From positions 930,001 to 994,000 of the forward strand of contig NZ_CP087710.1 of the NCBI RefSeq assembly GCF_020991065.1: 64,000 nucleotides of DNA. Reading direction: 5' to 3'. The stretch is from Nocardioides okcheonensis (GTDB lineage Bacteria; Actinomycetota; Actinomycetes; Propionibacteriales; Nocardioidaceae). The position numbers and the translations under genes were made by a program. Below the pieces are notes generated by a model that worked only from the letters and a program-made list of their open reading frames with translations, did no database searches and was not told where the DNA came from. Positions 26,031-37,152 of this stretch are shown in pieces (position 1 is the stretch's first letter; every line of letters begins with the position of its first letter).

Positions 26031-26309
26031 TCAGAGGTGGGCGCTCCAGCGCCGTCCGGCCTCGTCCGCGGCGGCGGACAAGAGCGCAGCGAGCTCGGGC
26101 CGGTCCGGCACGGGGAACGAGACGTACGCGCCCCGACCGCCCGCGACCGGCCGCCCGTAGGCCTTCGCGGCCAGGGACCCGTCCGGCAGCATCCTGATCG
26201 TCAGGCTCTGGAGCTCGAACTCCTCGTCGCGGCGCGTGTCGCGCCAGCGCAGCTCCTCGGGGATGACCACGTTGATCGCCATCGCGCTGACCTCGACGCC
26301 CTCGTCCAT
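26031..26309 (-). CDS. Hypothetical protein
   Basis: 92 residues, soluble, with no recognised domain. It starts EVSAMAINVVIPEELRWRDT and ends AADEAGRRWSAHL; the middle has alternating beta-like segments (LQSLTIRMLPDGSLAAKAYG). It lies 12 nt upstream of the PhzF-like gene and is probably on the same mRNA. The ATG at 26309 is supported by codon use typical of its neighbours. Confidence 0.6.
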   Translation of the reverse strand: MDEGVEVSAMAINVVIPEELRWRDTRRDEEFELQSLTIRMLPDGSLAAKAYGRPVAGGRGAYVSFPVPDRPELAALLSAAADEAGRRWSAHL

Positions 26310-26367
26310 GGGGGTCAGGCTCGCACGTCGGTGGGTCGGCCGGAAGCTCCTGCCGGCTCGGCGGCGC

Positions 26368-26799
26368 TCAGGTCCCGGAGAGGAACACGAGCGCCTGGCG
26401 GTAGCCGTCGATCCCCTGCCCGGCGATCGTCGCGGCGGCGTGCGGCTCGACGACGGACGTGTGCCGGAACTCCTCGGCGCGCTGCTTGGGGTCGGAGATG
26501 TGCACCTCGACCAGCGGCGCGGTGAGCTGGGCGCAGGCGTCCCAGAGGGCCAGCGAGTAGTGGGTCCAGGCGCCCGCGTTGAGCACCACCGGCACCCCGT
26601 CGTCGGCGGCGGCGTTGAGCCAGTCGAGCAGGTCGCCCTCGTGGTTGGTCTGGCGCACCTCGACCTCCAGCCCGAGTCCGCTCCCCCACTCCACGCACTG
26701 GTGCGCGAGCTCGGCGTGGGTCGTCGATCCGTAGATCTCCGGCTGGCGCCGGCCGAGCCGGCCGAGGTTGGGGCCGTTCAGGACGAGGACACGGGTCAT
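26368..26799 (-). CDS. aroQ: Type II 3-dehydroquinate dehydratase
   Basis: 143 residues, a normal length for type II enzymes that form dodecamers. It dehydrates 3-dehydroquinate to 3-dehydroshikimate, step three of the shikimate pathway. The flexible lid NGPNLGRLGRRQPEIYG carries catalytic Arg and Tyr23; NAGAWTHYS and EVHISD are the substrate-binding segments. The ATG at 26799 overlaps the DUF402 gene stop by four bases. Last gene of the coupled aroC-aroK-aroB-DUF402-aroQ operon. Confidence 0.94.
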   Translation of the reverse strand: MTRVLVLNGPNLGRLGRRQPEIYGSTTHAELAHQCVEWGSGLGLEVEVRQTNHEGDLLDWLNAAADDGVPVVLNAGAWTHYSLALWDACAQLTAPLVEVHISDPKQRAEEFRHTSVVEPHAAATIAGQGIDGYRQALVFLSGT

Positions 26800-27584
26800 G
26801 CCGAGAGCGTACGGCTCCGCGCGGCCCGGACGTCGTCGCCGTCCGGCAGCGACGGCGGCGTCCACGCGGCCGGCGGCCGCCAGGTGGTCCACTCCTCGTC
26901 GAGCACCCACGAGCGGCCCTCGACGACCTCGGCGCGCGCCCACTCGGCGACGGCGCGGACCTCGTCGGCCGCGGCCGCCGACAGGTGGCCTCCCGCGACC
27001 GCCGCCCCGATCTCGTCGGCGTCCTTGAGCCAGAGCGCGCCGTCCGCGTCGAGCCAGAGGTCGAGGACGAGGTCGCGCGAGGCCGTCGTCGCGCCGTCGC
27101 GGTGGTGGACCAGCTCGAGGTTGACGTAGTGGCCGGCGAGGCTGCCGTCGTCCTCGAGGAAGACCCAGACCGACCAGGGGCGTCCGGTCGGCGCCAGGCG
27201 CAGCACCCCCGAGCCCTGCCAGCGGCGGACCACCGGGGCGCGGGGCACCCCGAAGCGCTCCTCCAGCGGCACCTCGCGCATCGCGCGCCCGTCCGCGGGC
27301 CACCACATCAGCTGCTCGGTGTCCTCTGCGAGCCAGGCGACCAGCCCGCGCTCGTCGTCGCGGACCACCCGCATCGGGTCGATGCTCGCGCCGTGGCACC
27401 ACTGGACCACCTCGCCCGGGGCGAGGAAGGGCCCGCTGCCGGCGACCGGCCATCCCGCGCCGACCGAGCGGTGCTCCTCCAGCAGCGCCAGGTCGACCTG
27501 CCGCGGGGCGGCCGCCCCGGACAGCCGCTGCATCGTCCCGCCGGACTCGCTGACGGCCGTCTCGTCCCCCGTGGTGTCGCTCAC
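26796..27584 (-). CDS. DUF402 (FomD-like) domain protein
   Basis: 262 residues with a DUF402 core: VQWCHGASIDPMRVVRD, a beta-rich middle (PWSVWVFLEDDGSLAGHYVNL) and the late DLVLDLWLDADGALWLKDADE with the conserved acidic cluster. Relatives include FomD, which hydrolyses cytidylyl phosphonates, and nucleoside di/triphosphatases. It starts at GTG 27584 inside the aroB stop (GTGA) and ends inside the aroQ start (ATGA), so it is fully embedded in the shikimate operon. Its role there is unknown. Confidence 0.85.
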   Translation of the reverse strand: MSDTTGDETAVSESGGTMQRLSGAAAPRQVDLALLEEHRSVGAGWPVAGSGPFLAPGEVVQWCHGASIDPMRVVRDDERGLVAWLAEDTEQLMWWPADGRAMREVPLEERFGVPRAPVVRRWQGSGVLRLAPTGRPWSVWVFLEDDGSLAGHYVNLELVHHRDGATTASRDLVLDLWLDADGALWLKDADEIGAAVAGGHLSAAAADEVRAVAEWARAEVVEGRSWVLDEEWTTWRPPAAWTPPSLPDGDDVRAARSRTLSA

Positions 27585-28678
27585 TTGGCAGACGCTAGCG
27601 CCGCGTAGGCCGCGCGCAGGTCGTCCTCGCCGGGGCCGGCGAGGATCCGCGGCGCGGCCAGGGCGTCGAGCACGACGAACCGGAGCTGTGAGCCCCGCGC
27701 CTTCTTGTCCACCTTCATCGCGGCGTGCAGGTCGTCGAAGGAGGCCGCGTCGTAGGTCGTCGGCAGCCCGACCCGCGCCAGCACCGCACGGTGCCGCTCG
27801 ACGAGCGCAGGGTCGAGCGAGCCGGCCCGCGCGGCGAGCTCGGCGACGTAGACGCAGCCGATGGCGACGGCCTCGCCGTGGCGCACGGCGTAGTCGCTGG
27901 TGCGCTCGATCGCGTGCGCCAGGGTGTGGCCGTAGTTGAGCACCTCGCGGCCCGGGTGGCCCCCGGTGCCGCCGGTCTCCTTGAGGTCGTCGACCACGAC
28001 GTCCACCTTCACCCGGACGGCCCGCTCGACGAGCTCGCGCAGCTCGGGTGAGTCCCACGTGATCGCGGCGGGGTCGGTGCGCTCGACGAGGTCGAGGATC
28101 GCGGGGTCGGCGACGAAGCCGCACTTGACCACCTCGCCGAGCCCGGCGACGAGCTCCGCGCGCGGCAGCGACTCCAGCAGCGCGAGGTCGCACAGCACGC
28201 CGGCCGGCTCGTGGAAGGCGCCGACGAGGTTCTTCCCGGCGCCGGTGTTGATGCCGGTCTTGCCACCCACGGCCGCGTCGACCATCGCGAGCAGCGTCGT
28301 CGGCACGTGGACGACGCGCACGCCGCGCAGCCAGCTCGCCGCCACGAACCCGCCCAGGTCGGTGGTCGCTCCCCCGCCGATCGTGACGACGGCGTCGGAG
28401 CGGGTGAAGCCGGCCTCGCCGAGCGCCTCCCAGCAGTCCGCGGCGACGGGTGCGGTCTTCGCCCGCTCCCCGTCGGGCAGGCCGAGCGCCAGCACGTCGT
28501 AGTGCTCGACCAGCGCGTCGACGACGGGGTCGGCGAGCGCGCCCAGCGTGCCGGCGTAGAGCACGGCGACGCGCTGCACCGACTCGCCCAGCATCCCGGG
28601 CAGCCGGTCGGCCAGGCCGTGGCCGACCACCACGTCGTAGGGCGAGGCGCCTCCGACGTGGATGACCGTGTCAGTCAT
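27581..28678 (-). CDS. aroB: 3-dehydroquinate synthase
   Basis: 365 residues, NAD- and metal-dependent enzyme that cyclises DAHP to 3-dehydroquinate. Motifs seen are IGGGATTDLGGFVAASWLRG for NAD binding, VPTTLLAMVDAAVGGKTGIN with catalytic Lys, FHEPAGVLCD, and the zinc ligands around REVLNYGHTLAHAIE and the GEAVAIG stretch. The ATG at 28678 lies 8 nt inside the aroK 3' end. Coupled downstream to DUF402. Confidence 0.96.
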   Translation of the reverse strand: MTDTVIHVGGASPYDVVVGHGLADRLPGMLGESVQRVAVLYAGTLGALADPVVDALVEHYDVLALGLPDGERAKTAPVAADCWEALGEAGFTRSDAVVTIGGGATTDLGGFVAASWLRGVRVVHVPTTLLAMVDAAVGGKTGINTGAGKNLVGAFHEPAGVLCDLALLESLPRAELVAGLGEVVKCGFVADPAILDLVERTDPAAITWDSPELRELVERAVRVKVDVVVDDLKETGGTGGHPGREVLNYGHTLAHAIERTSDYAVRHGEAVAIGCVYVAELAARAGSLDPALVERHRAVLARVGLPTTYDAASFDDLHAAMKVDKKARGSQLRFVVLDALAAPRILAGPGEDDLRAAYAALASAK

Positions 28679-29237
28679 GCTCCGGGGTCCCCTCGGCGTC
28701 GTGCGACGGAGACGGACGTCGCCGAGTCGCGCCCAGCAGGTCCCGGATCTCCGCGGCCACCTCGTCGGGGGTGCGGCCGTCGGTCTCCACGACGTGGTCG
28801 GCCACCGACTCGTAGATCGGGGCGCGCTCGTCGAGGAGGGCCTTGATCCGCCCCCGCACGTTGCCGAGGAGCAGCGGGCGCCCGACCCCGAGGCCGACCC
28901 GCCGGACCGCGTCGGAGAGCCCGACGCGCAGGAACACCACCGTCACGCCGTCGAGCGCCGCACGTGTCTCGGGGCGCAGCACGGCGCCGCCACCGAGGGC
29001 CAGGACGCCGTCGTGGTCGGCCAGCGCGGACGCCACTGCCGCCGCCTCGAGGTCACGGAAGGTCTCCTCGCCGGACTCCACGAAGATGTCGGCGATCTCG
29101 CGGCCGCTGGTGGCCACGATGTCGGCGTCGGTGTCGCGCACCGGCACTCCCCACGCGTCGCCGAGCAGGCCGGCGACCGTCGTCTTGCCGGCGCCCATCG
29201 GTCCGACGAGCACCACACGGGGAGCCATCGCGCTCAC
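28671..29237 (-). CDS. aroK: Shikimate kinase
   Basis: About 185-188 residues; transfers the ATP gamma-phosphate to the shikimate 3-hydroxyl. The P-loop is GPMGAGKTT near the N-terminus, the shikimate-binding Asp is in [18 protein letters not shown] is the substrate loop, and the lid has VGRPLL. The C-terminal 20 residues are a polar extension. The start may be GTG 29237, which shares GTGA with the aroC stop as elsewhere in this operon, or ATG 29228. Confidence 0.94.
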   Translation of the reverse strand: MSAMAPRVVLVGPMGAGKTTVAGLLGDAWGVPVRDTDADIVATSGREIADIFVESGEETFRDLEAAAVASALADHDGVLALGGGAVLRPETRAALDGVTVVFLRVGLSDAVRRVGLGVGRPLLLGNVRGRIKALLDERAPIYESVADHVVETDGRTPDEVAAEIRDLLGATRRRPSPSHDAEGTPEHD

Positions 29238-30412
29238 CTGAACCGGAGGGTGTCGAGGTACGACTCGGCGTTGCGCCGGGTCTCGGCGACCGAGTCGCCG
29301 CCGAACTTCTCGACCACCGCGTCGGCCAGCACCAGCGCCACCATCGCCTCGGCGACGATGCCCGCGGCGGGCACCGCGCACACGTCGGAGCGCTGGTGGT
29401 GGGCGACGGTGGCCTCGCCGGTGGCGACGTCGACGGTGCGCAGCGCCCGCGGGACCGTGGCGATGGGCTTCATCGCCGCGCGCACCCGCAGCACCTCGCC
29501 GGTCGACATGCCACCCTCCGTGCCACCGGAGCGGCCCGAGGCGCGGCGCAGGCCTTCGTCGGTCGCCACGATCTCGTCGTGGGCCAGCGAGCCCGGGGTG
29601 TCGGCGAGCTCGAAGCCGTCACCGACCTCGACGCCCTTGATCGCCTGGATGCCCATCAGCGCGCCGGCCAGCCGGGCGTCGAGGCGGCGGTCCCAGTGCA
29701 CGTGGGAGCCGAGGCCCGGCGGGAGGCCGTGGACGACGACCTCGACGACGCCGCCGAGGGTGTCGCCGTCCTTGTGGGCCTCGTCGATGCGCGCCACCAT
29801 CGCGGCGCTCGCCCCGGGGTCGAGGCAGCGCACCTCGTCGGCGTCGAGGCGCTCGACGTCGTCGGGCCCGGGGATCGAGCCCGCGGGAGCCTTCACCCCG
29901 CCGAGCGACACGACGTGGGAGACGATCCGGGCGCCGACGGCCTGCTCGAGGAAGTTGGAGGCGACGCGACCGAGCGCGACGCGGGCCGCGGTCTCGCGGG
30001 CGGACGCGCGCTCGAGGATCGGGCGGGCCTCGTCGAAGTCGTACTTCTGCATGCCGACGAGGTCGGCGTGGCCGGGGCGCGGGCGGGTCAGCGCGGCGTT
30101 GCGGGCGAGGGCGTCGAGCTCGACCGGGTCGACGGGATCGGCCGACATGACCTTCTCCCACTTCGGCCACTCGGTGTTGCCGACCTCGATGGCGACCGGG
30201 CCGCCCTGGGTCTCACCGTGGCGCACGCCGCCGAGGACCCGCACCTGGTCCTGCTCGAACTTCATCCGTGCCCCGCGGCCGTAGCCGAGGCGGCGCCGGG
30301 CGAGCGAGTCGGCGAGGTCGTCGGTCGTGACGCGGACGTGGGCGGGCAGCCCCTCGAGGATCGCCACCAGCGAGGGACCGTGGGACTCGCCTGCTGTGAG
30401 CCATCGGAGCAT
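29234..30412 (-). CDS. aroC: Chorismate synthase
   Basis: 392 residues, the usual size. It uses reduced FMN to convert EPSP to chorismate, the last common shikimate step. Signatures are [17 protein letters not shown] at residues 8-24, the flavin-site [12 protein letters not shown], and the late [23 protein letters not shown] in part. First gene of the aro operon, 12 nt downstream of the prepilin-peptidase-like gene, so the whole run from aroE may be one transcript. Confidence 0.96.
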   Translation of the reverse strand: MLRWLTAGESHGPSLVAILEGLPAHVRVTTDDLADSLARRRLGYGRGARMKFEQDQVRVLGGVRHGETQGGPVAIEVGNTEWPKWEKVMSADPVDPVELDALARNAALTRPRPGHADLVGMQKYDFDEARPILERASARETAARVALGRVASNFLEQAVGARIVSHVVSLGGVKAPAGSIPGPDDVERLDADEVRCLDPGASAAMVARIDEAHKDGDTLGGVVEVVVHGLPPGLGSHVHWDRRLDARLAGALMGIQAIKGVEVGDGFELADTPGSLAHDEIVATDEGLRRASGRSGGTEGGMSTGEVLRVRAAMKPIATVPRALRTVDVATGEATVAHHQRSDVCAVPAAGIVAEAMVALVLADAVVEKFGGDSVAETRRNAESYLDTLRFR

Positions 30413-30424
30413 GGCGCCAGTCTC

Positions 30425-31150
30425 TCAGCCCCAGAGCCGCGCACCGAGCGCGGTCCCCCAGACGAGACCCACCAGTGCTCCCGCGAGCATCGCCGGACCG
30501 AAGGGGTACGCCTTGCGCACCAGCGCCAGGTCGCGGCGCACCAGCGCCAGCAGCACGCCCGGGACGCCGAGCGCGACGAAACCGGACCACAGGCCGAGCG
30601 CGACCGCACCCCAGCCCTCCCAGCCGAGCACCAGGCCGACCAGCGCGGCGAGCCGCACGTCGCCGAAGCCGAGCCCCGACGCGTGGACGAACCACAGCAC
30701 CCAGAAGAACGAGCGCACGACGACCATGGCGACCACCGCGCGCACCAGGGCGTCGCGCTGGTCGGTGGCGAGGCCGACCACGACGACCGCGGCCAGCACG
30801 GCGAGGGTGGCCGGCACGACGACCCGGCGCGGCAGCAGCCGCGTGTGCCAGTCGACGTGGGCCAGGCCCACCGCCACCGGCACCAGCGGGGCGAGCCAGA
30901 CGAGCGGCCAGTCGAGACCCTGGGTGGCGCCCACCAGGGCGCCGAGCACCGCCGACACCAGCGCGCAGCGCCAGCCCAGCCCGGGGCGCGCCGCCAGCAC
31001 GGCGTACGCCACCGGCGGCTCCTCGCCCTCGGGCAGCGGCGTCGTCGGCGGCTCGGGTGCCGGCAGCTGCGCGAGGACGACCGGCACCAGCAGGCCCCCG
31101 AGCGCCGCGACGAGCGCCGCGAGCAGCGAGGCCAGCACGGTGTCGGTCAC
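30425..31150 (-). CDS. A24-family prepilin peptidase-like membrane protein
   Basis: 241 residues with about seven hydrophobic segments. The two catalytic aspartates of type IV prepilin peptidases are visible in GLAHVDWHTRLLP and GLGFGDVRLAALVG. The N-terminal cysteine-rich methylase domain of full-length PilD is missing, as in other actinobacterial versions that process tight-adherence or type II-like pseudopilins. It starts at GTG 31150 overlapping the aroE stop (GTGA). No pilin genes lie in the window. The same gene sits here in mycobacteria (Rv2551c). Confidence 0.85.
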   Translation of the reverse strand: MTDTVLASLLAALVAALGGLLVPVVLAQLPAPEPPTTPLPEGEEPPVAYAVLAARPGLGWRCALVSAVLGALVGATQGLDWPLVWLAPLVPVAVGLAHVDWHTRLLPRRVVVPATLAVLAAVVVVGLATDQRDALVRAVVAMVVVRSFFWVLWFVHASGLGFGDVRLAALVGLVLGWEGWGAVALGLWSGFVALGVPGVLLALVRRDLALVRKAYPFGPAMLAGALVGLVWGTALGARLWG

Positions 31151-31971
31151 GTCGGGCTCCGTCCGGCGAGCGCGCGGTGGCCCGCCTCCCTCATCGCCTC
31201 CAGGGGAGCCTGCAGGCCGGTGAAGAGATGGAACTGCAGGACCGCCTGGTGCACCAGCAGGTCCAGCCCACCCACGAGCACCCGGTCGCCCGCCGACGCG
31301 GCGAGCGGCGTGGGCCAGGGGTCGTAGAGCACCTCGAACAGCACCGGCGCGAGCCCGCACCGCGCGACCAGGTCGGGGGTCTGCGCCGCCGCCGGGACGG
31401 TCGAGGTCACCACGTCGACGTCGAGCGGGTCGCGGCCCGCCAGGTCGCCGGTGGTCACCTCGATCCCGGCCGGGTGGGACCGCAGCGCCCGCACCGTCTC
31501 CTCCGCGCGGGACGCGTCGCGGACCAGCACCCGGACCGAGCGCACCCCGAGGTCGGCCAGGGCCAGCCCGGTCGAGGTGGCCGTCGCGCCGCCGCCGAGC
31601 ACCGCGGCCGACACCAGCGGCAACGAGGTGCGCTCGCGCACCGCCGCCACCGCTCCCGGGAGGTCGGTGTTGTCACCGGTGCGGGCGCCGTCGTCGTCCA
31701 GCACCAGGGTGTTGACCGCCCCCGCGAGCCGCGCGCGGTCGGTCAGCCGGTCGGCCAGCGCCATCGCCTCGCGCTTGAGGGGCATGGTCAGCGACAGCCC
31801 GCGCCACTGCGGGTCGAGGCCGTCGAGGAAGCCCGCCAGCCCGCCGGCCGACACCCGGTGCGCGTCGTAGCGCCAGTCGAGCCCGAGCGCGGCGTAGCCG
31901 GCGCGGTGCAGGACCGGGGACAGCGAGTGGGCGACCGGGTCGCCCAGCACGCCGCAGCGGCGCCCGCTCAC
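31147..31971 (-). CDS. aroE: Shikimate dehydrogenase
   Basis: 274 residues; reduces 3-dehydroshikimate to shikimate with NADPH. The catalytic pair is Lys66 (LTMPLK) and Asp103 (GDNTD). The N-terminal SLSPVLHRAGYAALGLDW binds shikimate, and GGGATATSTGLAL is the Rossmann loop. GTG 31971 is the start, 40 nt after mltG. Coupled to the prepilin-peptidase-like gene by a GTGA overlap and just upstream of aroC. Confidence 0.94.
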   Translation of the reverse strand: MSGRRCGVLGDPVAHSLSPVLHRAGYAALGLDWRYDAHRVSAGGLAGFLDGLDPQWRGLSLTMPLKREAMALADRLTDRARLAGAVNTLVLDDDGARTGDNTDLPGAVAAVRERTSLPLVSAAVLGGGATATSTGLALADLGVRSVRVLVRDASRAEETVRALRSHPAGIEVTTGDLAGRDPLDVDVVTSTVPAAAQTPDLVARCGLAPVLFEVLYDPWPTPLAASAGDRVLVGGLDLLVHQAVLQFHLFTGLQAPLEAMREAGHRALAGRSPT

Positions 31972-32011
31972 CCCCGGCCGCTCCCGCCGTACGTCGCGCC
32001 GACCCCCGGGA

Positions 32012-33181
32012 TCAGCACCGGTCCGACGTCTCGCAGTAGGTCTTGTACTCCTCGCGTCCCTCGAGGAACCCGTCGTAGGTCTCGTAGAACTTCGTCTCGC
32101 CCGTGGAGAGGTCGACGGTGACGTAGTAGTACCAGCCGCCCTCCTCCGGGTTGGCGGCCGCGGCGATCGCGTCGTCGCCCGGCGCCTCGATGGGCGTCGG
32201 CGGGAGCCCGGCGTTGAGGCGGGTGTTGTAGGGCGTGTCCTCGGCGAGCTGCTCGGGCGTCAGCTCGGTGGAGCCGGGCGAGAGCCCGAGGCCGTAGGCG
32301 ATGGCCGCGTCGATGCCGAGGGTGCCGTTGGTGCCGCCCTTGTCGCCGGGGCCGTCGAGGCGGTTGTAGATGACCCGCGAGATCTTCGGCATGTCGGAGC
32401 CGCGGCCCTCGGCCTGGATCAGCGAGGCGATGATCATCAGCTCGCCCGGCGTGTGGCCGAGCTCGGCGGCCTTCTCCTCCAGGCCCGCCTCGTCGGCCGC
32501 CTGCTGCCAGCGCGCCACCATCATCTTGAGGATCGCGACCGGCTTCATGCCGGGCTTGATCTCGTAGGTCGCCGGGAAGAGGTAGCCCTCGGCGTTGCCG
32601 TCGGCGTAGTCGGGCAGCCCGATCCGGTCGGGCTGCTGCAGCGCCCGGTTGTAGGCCGCCTCGGAGAAGTCGGTGCCCTCGGCGAGGGTGGACACGATCT
32701 CGGTGAGGCGGAGGCCCTCGGGGATCGTGACGGTCGGGAAGCCGATCAGGTTGGCGGGGTCGATGAGGACCTCGAGCGCGTCGGAGGCCTTCATCTCCTT
32801 CTGGAGCTCGTAGGCACCCACCTGGATGCCGCTGGAGTCGGGCTCGCCGGCCGCGGCGTCGATGAAGGCCTGGACCGACTTGGTGACGCCCTCGGCCTTC
32901 AGGTTGCGGCCGATCTGGGCGACGGAGTCGCCCTCGTTGACGTCGAACTGCACCGAGCCGGTGCCGGGTCCGGGGTAGTCGTCCGGTCCCTGGAACTGGT
33001 CGGAGACCCACTCCACGCCCTTGGTGAGGCCGACGTAGAAGCCGCCGACGAGCACCGCCAGCGCGACCACGACGGCGAGGCAGCCCTTGCCGCCGCGGCG
33101 CTTGCGCCGCTTGCCGCCGGGGACGTACTCGTAGGGCTGGTCGTCGCGGTCGTCCTCGACGGGGGCCTCGTGCTCACTCAT
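32012..33181 (-). CDS. mltG: Endolytic murein transglycosylase MltG
   Basis: 389 residues. A basic cytoplasmic tail (GGKRRKRRGGKG) and one transmembrane helix at about residues 34-52 place the rest outside the membrane. A LysM-like part follows, then the YceG catalytic domain with the catalytic Glu258 in ASLIQAEGRG. MltG cuts nascent glycan strands and is thought to set their length. The ATG at 33181 overlaps the ruvX stop by 8 nt. The order alaS-ruvX-mltG-aroE is conserved in actinobacteria. Confidence 0.94.
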   Translation of the reverse strand: MSEHEAPVEDDRDDQPYEYVPGGKRRKRRGGKGCLAVVVALAVLVGGFYVGLTKGVEWVSDQFQGPDDYPGPGTGSVQFDVNEGDSVAQIGRNLKAEGVTKSVQAFIDAAAGEPDSSGIQVGAYELQKEMKASDALEVLIDPANLIGFPTVTIPEGLRLTEIVSTLAEGTDFSEAAYNRALQQPDRIGLPDYADGNAEGYLFPATYEIKPGMKPVAILKMMVARWQQAADEAGLEEKAAELGHTPGELMIIASLIQAEGRGSDMPKISRVIYNRLDGPGDKGGTNGTLGIDAAIAYGLGLSPGSTELTPEQLAEDTPYNTRLNAGLPPTPIEAPGDDAIAAAANPEEGGWYYYVTVDLSTGETKFYETYDGFLEGREEYKTYCETSDRC

Positions 33182-33635
33182 CGTTCACCTCGACGATCTC
33201 TCCGGGTGGCCTTCCGCTCGACCGCTCCGTGTCGAGGGCAGTCTGCAGGATCAGCACGGCCGCTGCCTGGTCGACCACGGCACGCCGTTTCGCCCCACGT
33301 CGGCCCTGCTCGCGCAGGATCGACTCGGCCGAGACCGTGGTCAGTCGCTCATCACACAGCCTGACGGGGACGGGTGCAACTCGGCGCGCCACCTTGGCCG
33401 CGAACTCGCGGACCTTGGTCGCGGCCGGTCCCTCGTCCCCGCTGAGCGAGCGCGGGAGGCCCACCACGACCTCCACCGCCTCGACCTCGACGGCGAGCGC
33501 GGCGATGCGGCGTACGTCCCCGGACCCGCGCCGGACCGTCTCGACCGGGGTGGCGAGGAAGCCGGAGGGGTCGCTGCGGGCGACACCGATCCGGGAGTCC
33601 CCCGGGTCGATGCCCAGCCGCACGCCGAACCGCAC
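33174..33635 (-). CDS. ruvX: RuvX/YqgF-family putative Holliday junction resolvase
   Basis: 153 residues with an RNase H-like fold: the first catalytic Asp in LGIDPGDSRIGVARSD, the central VEVVVGLPRSLSGDEG, and the last acidic residues in LCDERLTTVSAE and VVDQAAAVLIL. Family members are linked to pre-16S rRNA 5' processing and possibly to Holliday junctions. The GTG start at 33635 sits two bases after the alaS stop. An apparent long fusion frame with alaS is only a reading-frame shadow. Confidence 0.9.
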   Translation of the reverse strand: MRFGVRLGIDPGDSRIGVARSDPSGFLATPVETVRRGSGDVRRIAALAVEVEAVEVVVGLPRSLSGDEGPAATKVREFAAKVARRVAPVPVRLCDERLTTVSAESILREQGRRGAKRRAVVDQAAAVLILQTALDTERSSGRPPGEIVEVNDE

Positions 33636-33637
33636 GC

Positions 33638-36339
<2,702 letters not shown>

Positions 36340-36340
<1 letters not shown>

Positions 36341-36612
36341 CAGTGGGGGTCCTTCGTCTCGGTGGTGCTCGTCAGCTCGGGAAGTCCGTCTGGACCTGAA
36401 GTGGGCCTCAGGCCCAGCTGCTCCCGCAACTCGGTTTCACGCTCGTCCCGGCCCTGGCGGACCTCCTCGGCGAACAGGCGGGCGCCGACCTGCCAGCCGC
36501 GGACGCGGTCGCGCAGGCCGTCGGCGGTGAGCGACTCGGCGACGCGGCGGGCGCGGGCAGCGGCGTAGACCCCGACCCCCGCCCCGGCGACGAACCAGAG
36601 AGGGCGTCCCAT
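36340..36612 (-). CDS. Small DUF6167-like membrane-associated protein
   Basis: 90 residues from ATG 36612. A short hydrophobic N-terminus (PLWFVAGAGVGVYAAARA) is followed by a charged helical tail with RDRVRGWQVGARLFAEEVRQ. This matches the small actinobacterial family found just before alaS, of unknown function. Both ends overlap neighbours by a single base (TGATG), giving a tightly coupled three-gene unit that feeds into alaS. Confidence 0.7.
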
Positions 36613-37127
36613 CAGGCGACGTCCTCCCCGACCTCGGCCGGACGGCCCGCCGACCGCTCGCGGGCACGGAACTCGCGCAGCGCCTGCTTCATCTCCGCAC
36701 GACGCTCGCGTCCGGCGCGCCTGGTCTCGCGGCGCACCTCGAAGCGGATCCGGTTGCGGGTCTCGGCCGACAGCGCGCGACGCACGCCGTGGGTCCACGA
36801 CGCGGCCGCGACGACCGCCTCACGGGCCACGATGTCGGTGAAGAGCCGCCCGTCGATCTCCCGCGCCACCGGCTGCGGCGCGACGTCGGGACGCAGCGCG
36901 GTGATCACGAACGTCGCCGCGTCCTCCCCGGACGGAGCCGGAGGTGCCGTGGTGACGGGTGACTCCAGCAGCGCGACACGCTCGGACAGCTCACGGGCCA
37001 GGACGTCGGCCCGGGCCTCGGCGCGGAGCGCACGGGCGCGGGCGCGCAGGCCGACGAGCAGCGCCACGAGCGCCAGCACCGAGGCCGTCGCCGTGGTGGC
37101 CACCAGCCACGCCTGCTCCGTCGTCAC
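36612..37127 (-). CDS. Membrane-anchored charged hypothetical protein upstream of alaS
   Basis: 171 residues. One transmembrane helix lies at about residues 5-27 (AWLVATTATASVLALVALLVGL), then a basic coiled-coil-like stretch and a C-terminal half very rich in Arg, Glu and Ala (RRETRRAGRERRAEMKQAL). There is a short conserved-looking patch, DGRLFTDIVAREAVVAAASW. No family is recognised beyond position before alaS, where DUF948-type proteins often sit. First of the coupled run to alaS. Confidence 0.65.
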   Translation of the reverse strand: MTTEQAWLVATTATASVLALVALLVGLRARARALRAEARADVLARELSERVALLESPVTTAPPAPSGEDAATFVITALRPDVAPQPVAREIDGRLFTDIVAREAVVAAASWTHGVRRALSAETRNRIRFEVRRETRRAGRERRAEMKQALREFRARERSAGRPAEVGEDVA

Positions 37128-37152
37128 CCGGACAGCCTATAAGCCGCGCCGT

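Noticed and set aside
28211..30284. Plus-strand genes opposite aroB, aroK and aroC
   Set aside because: These are antisense shadows of the aro genes with no motif support.
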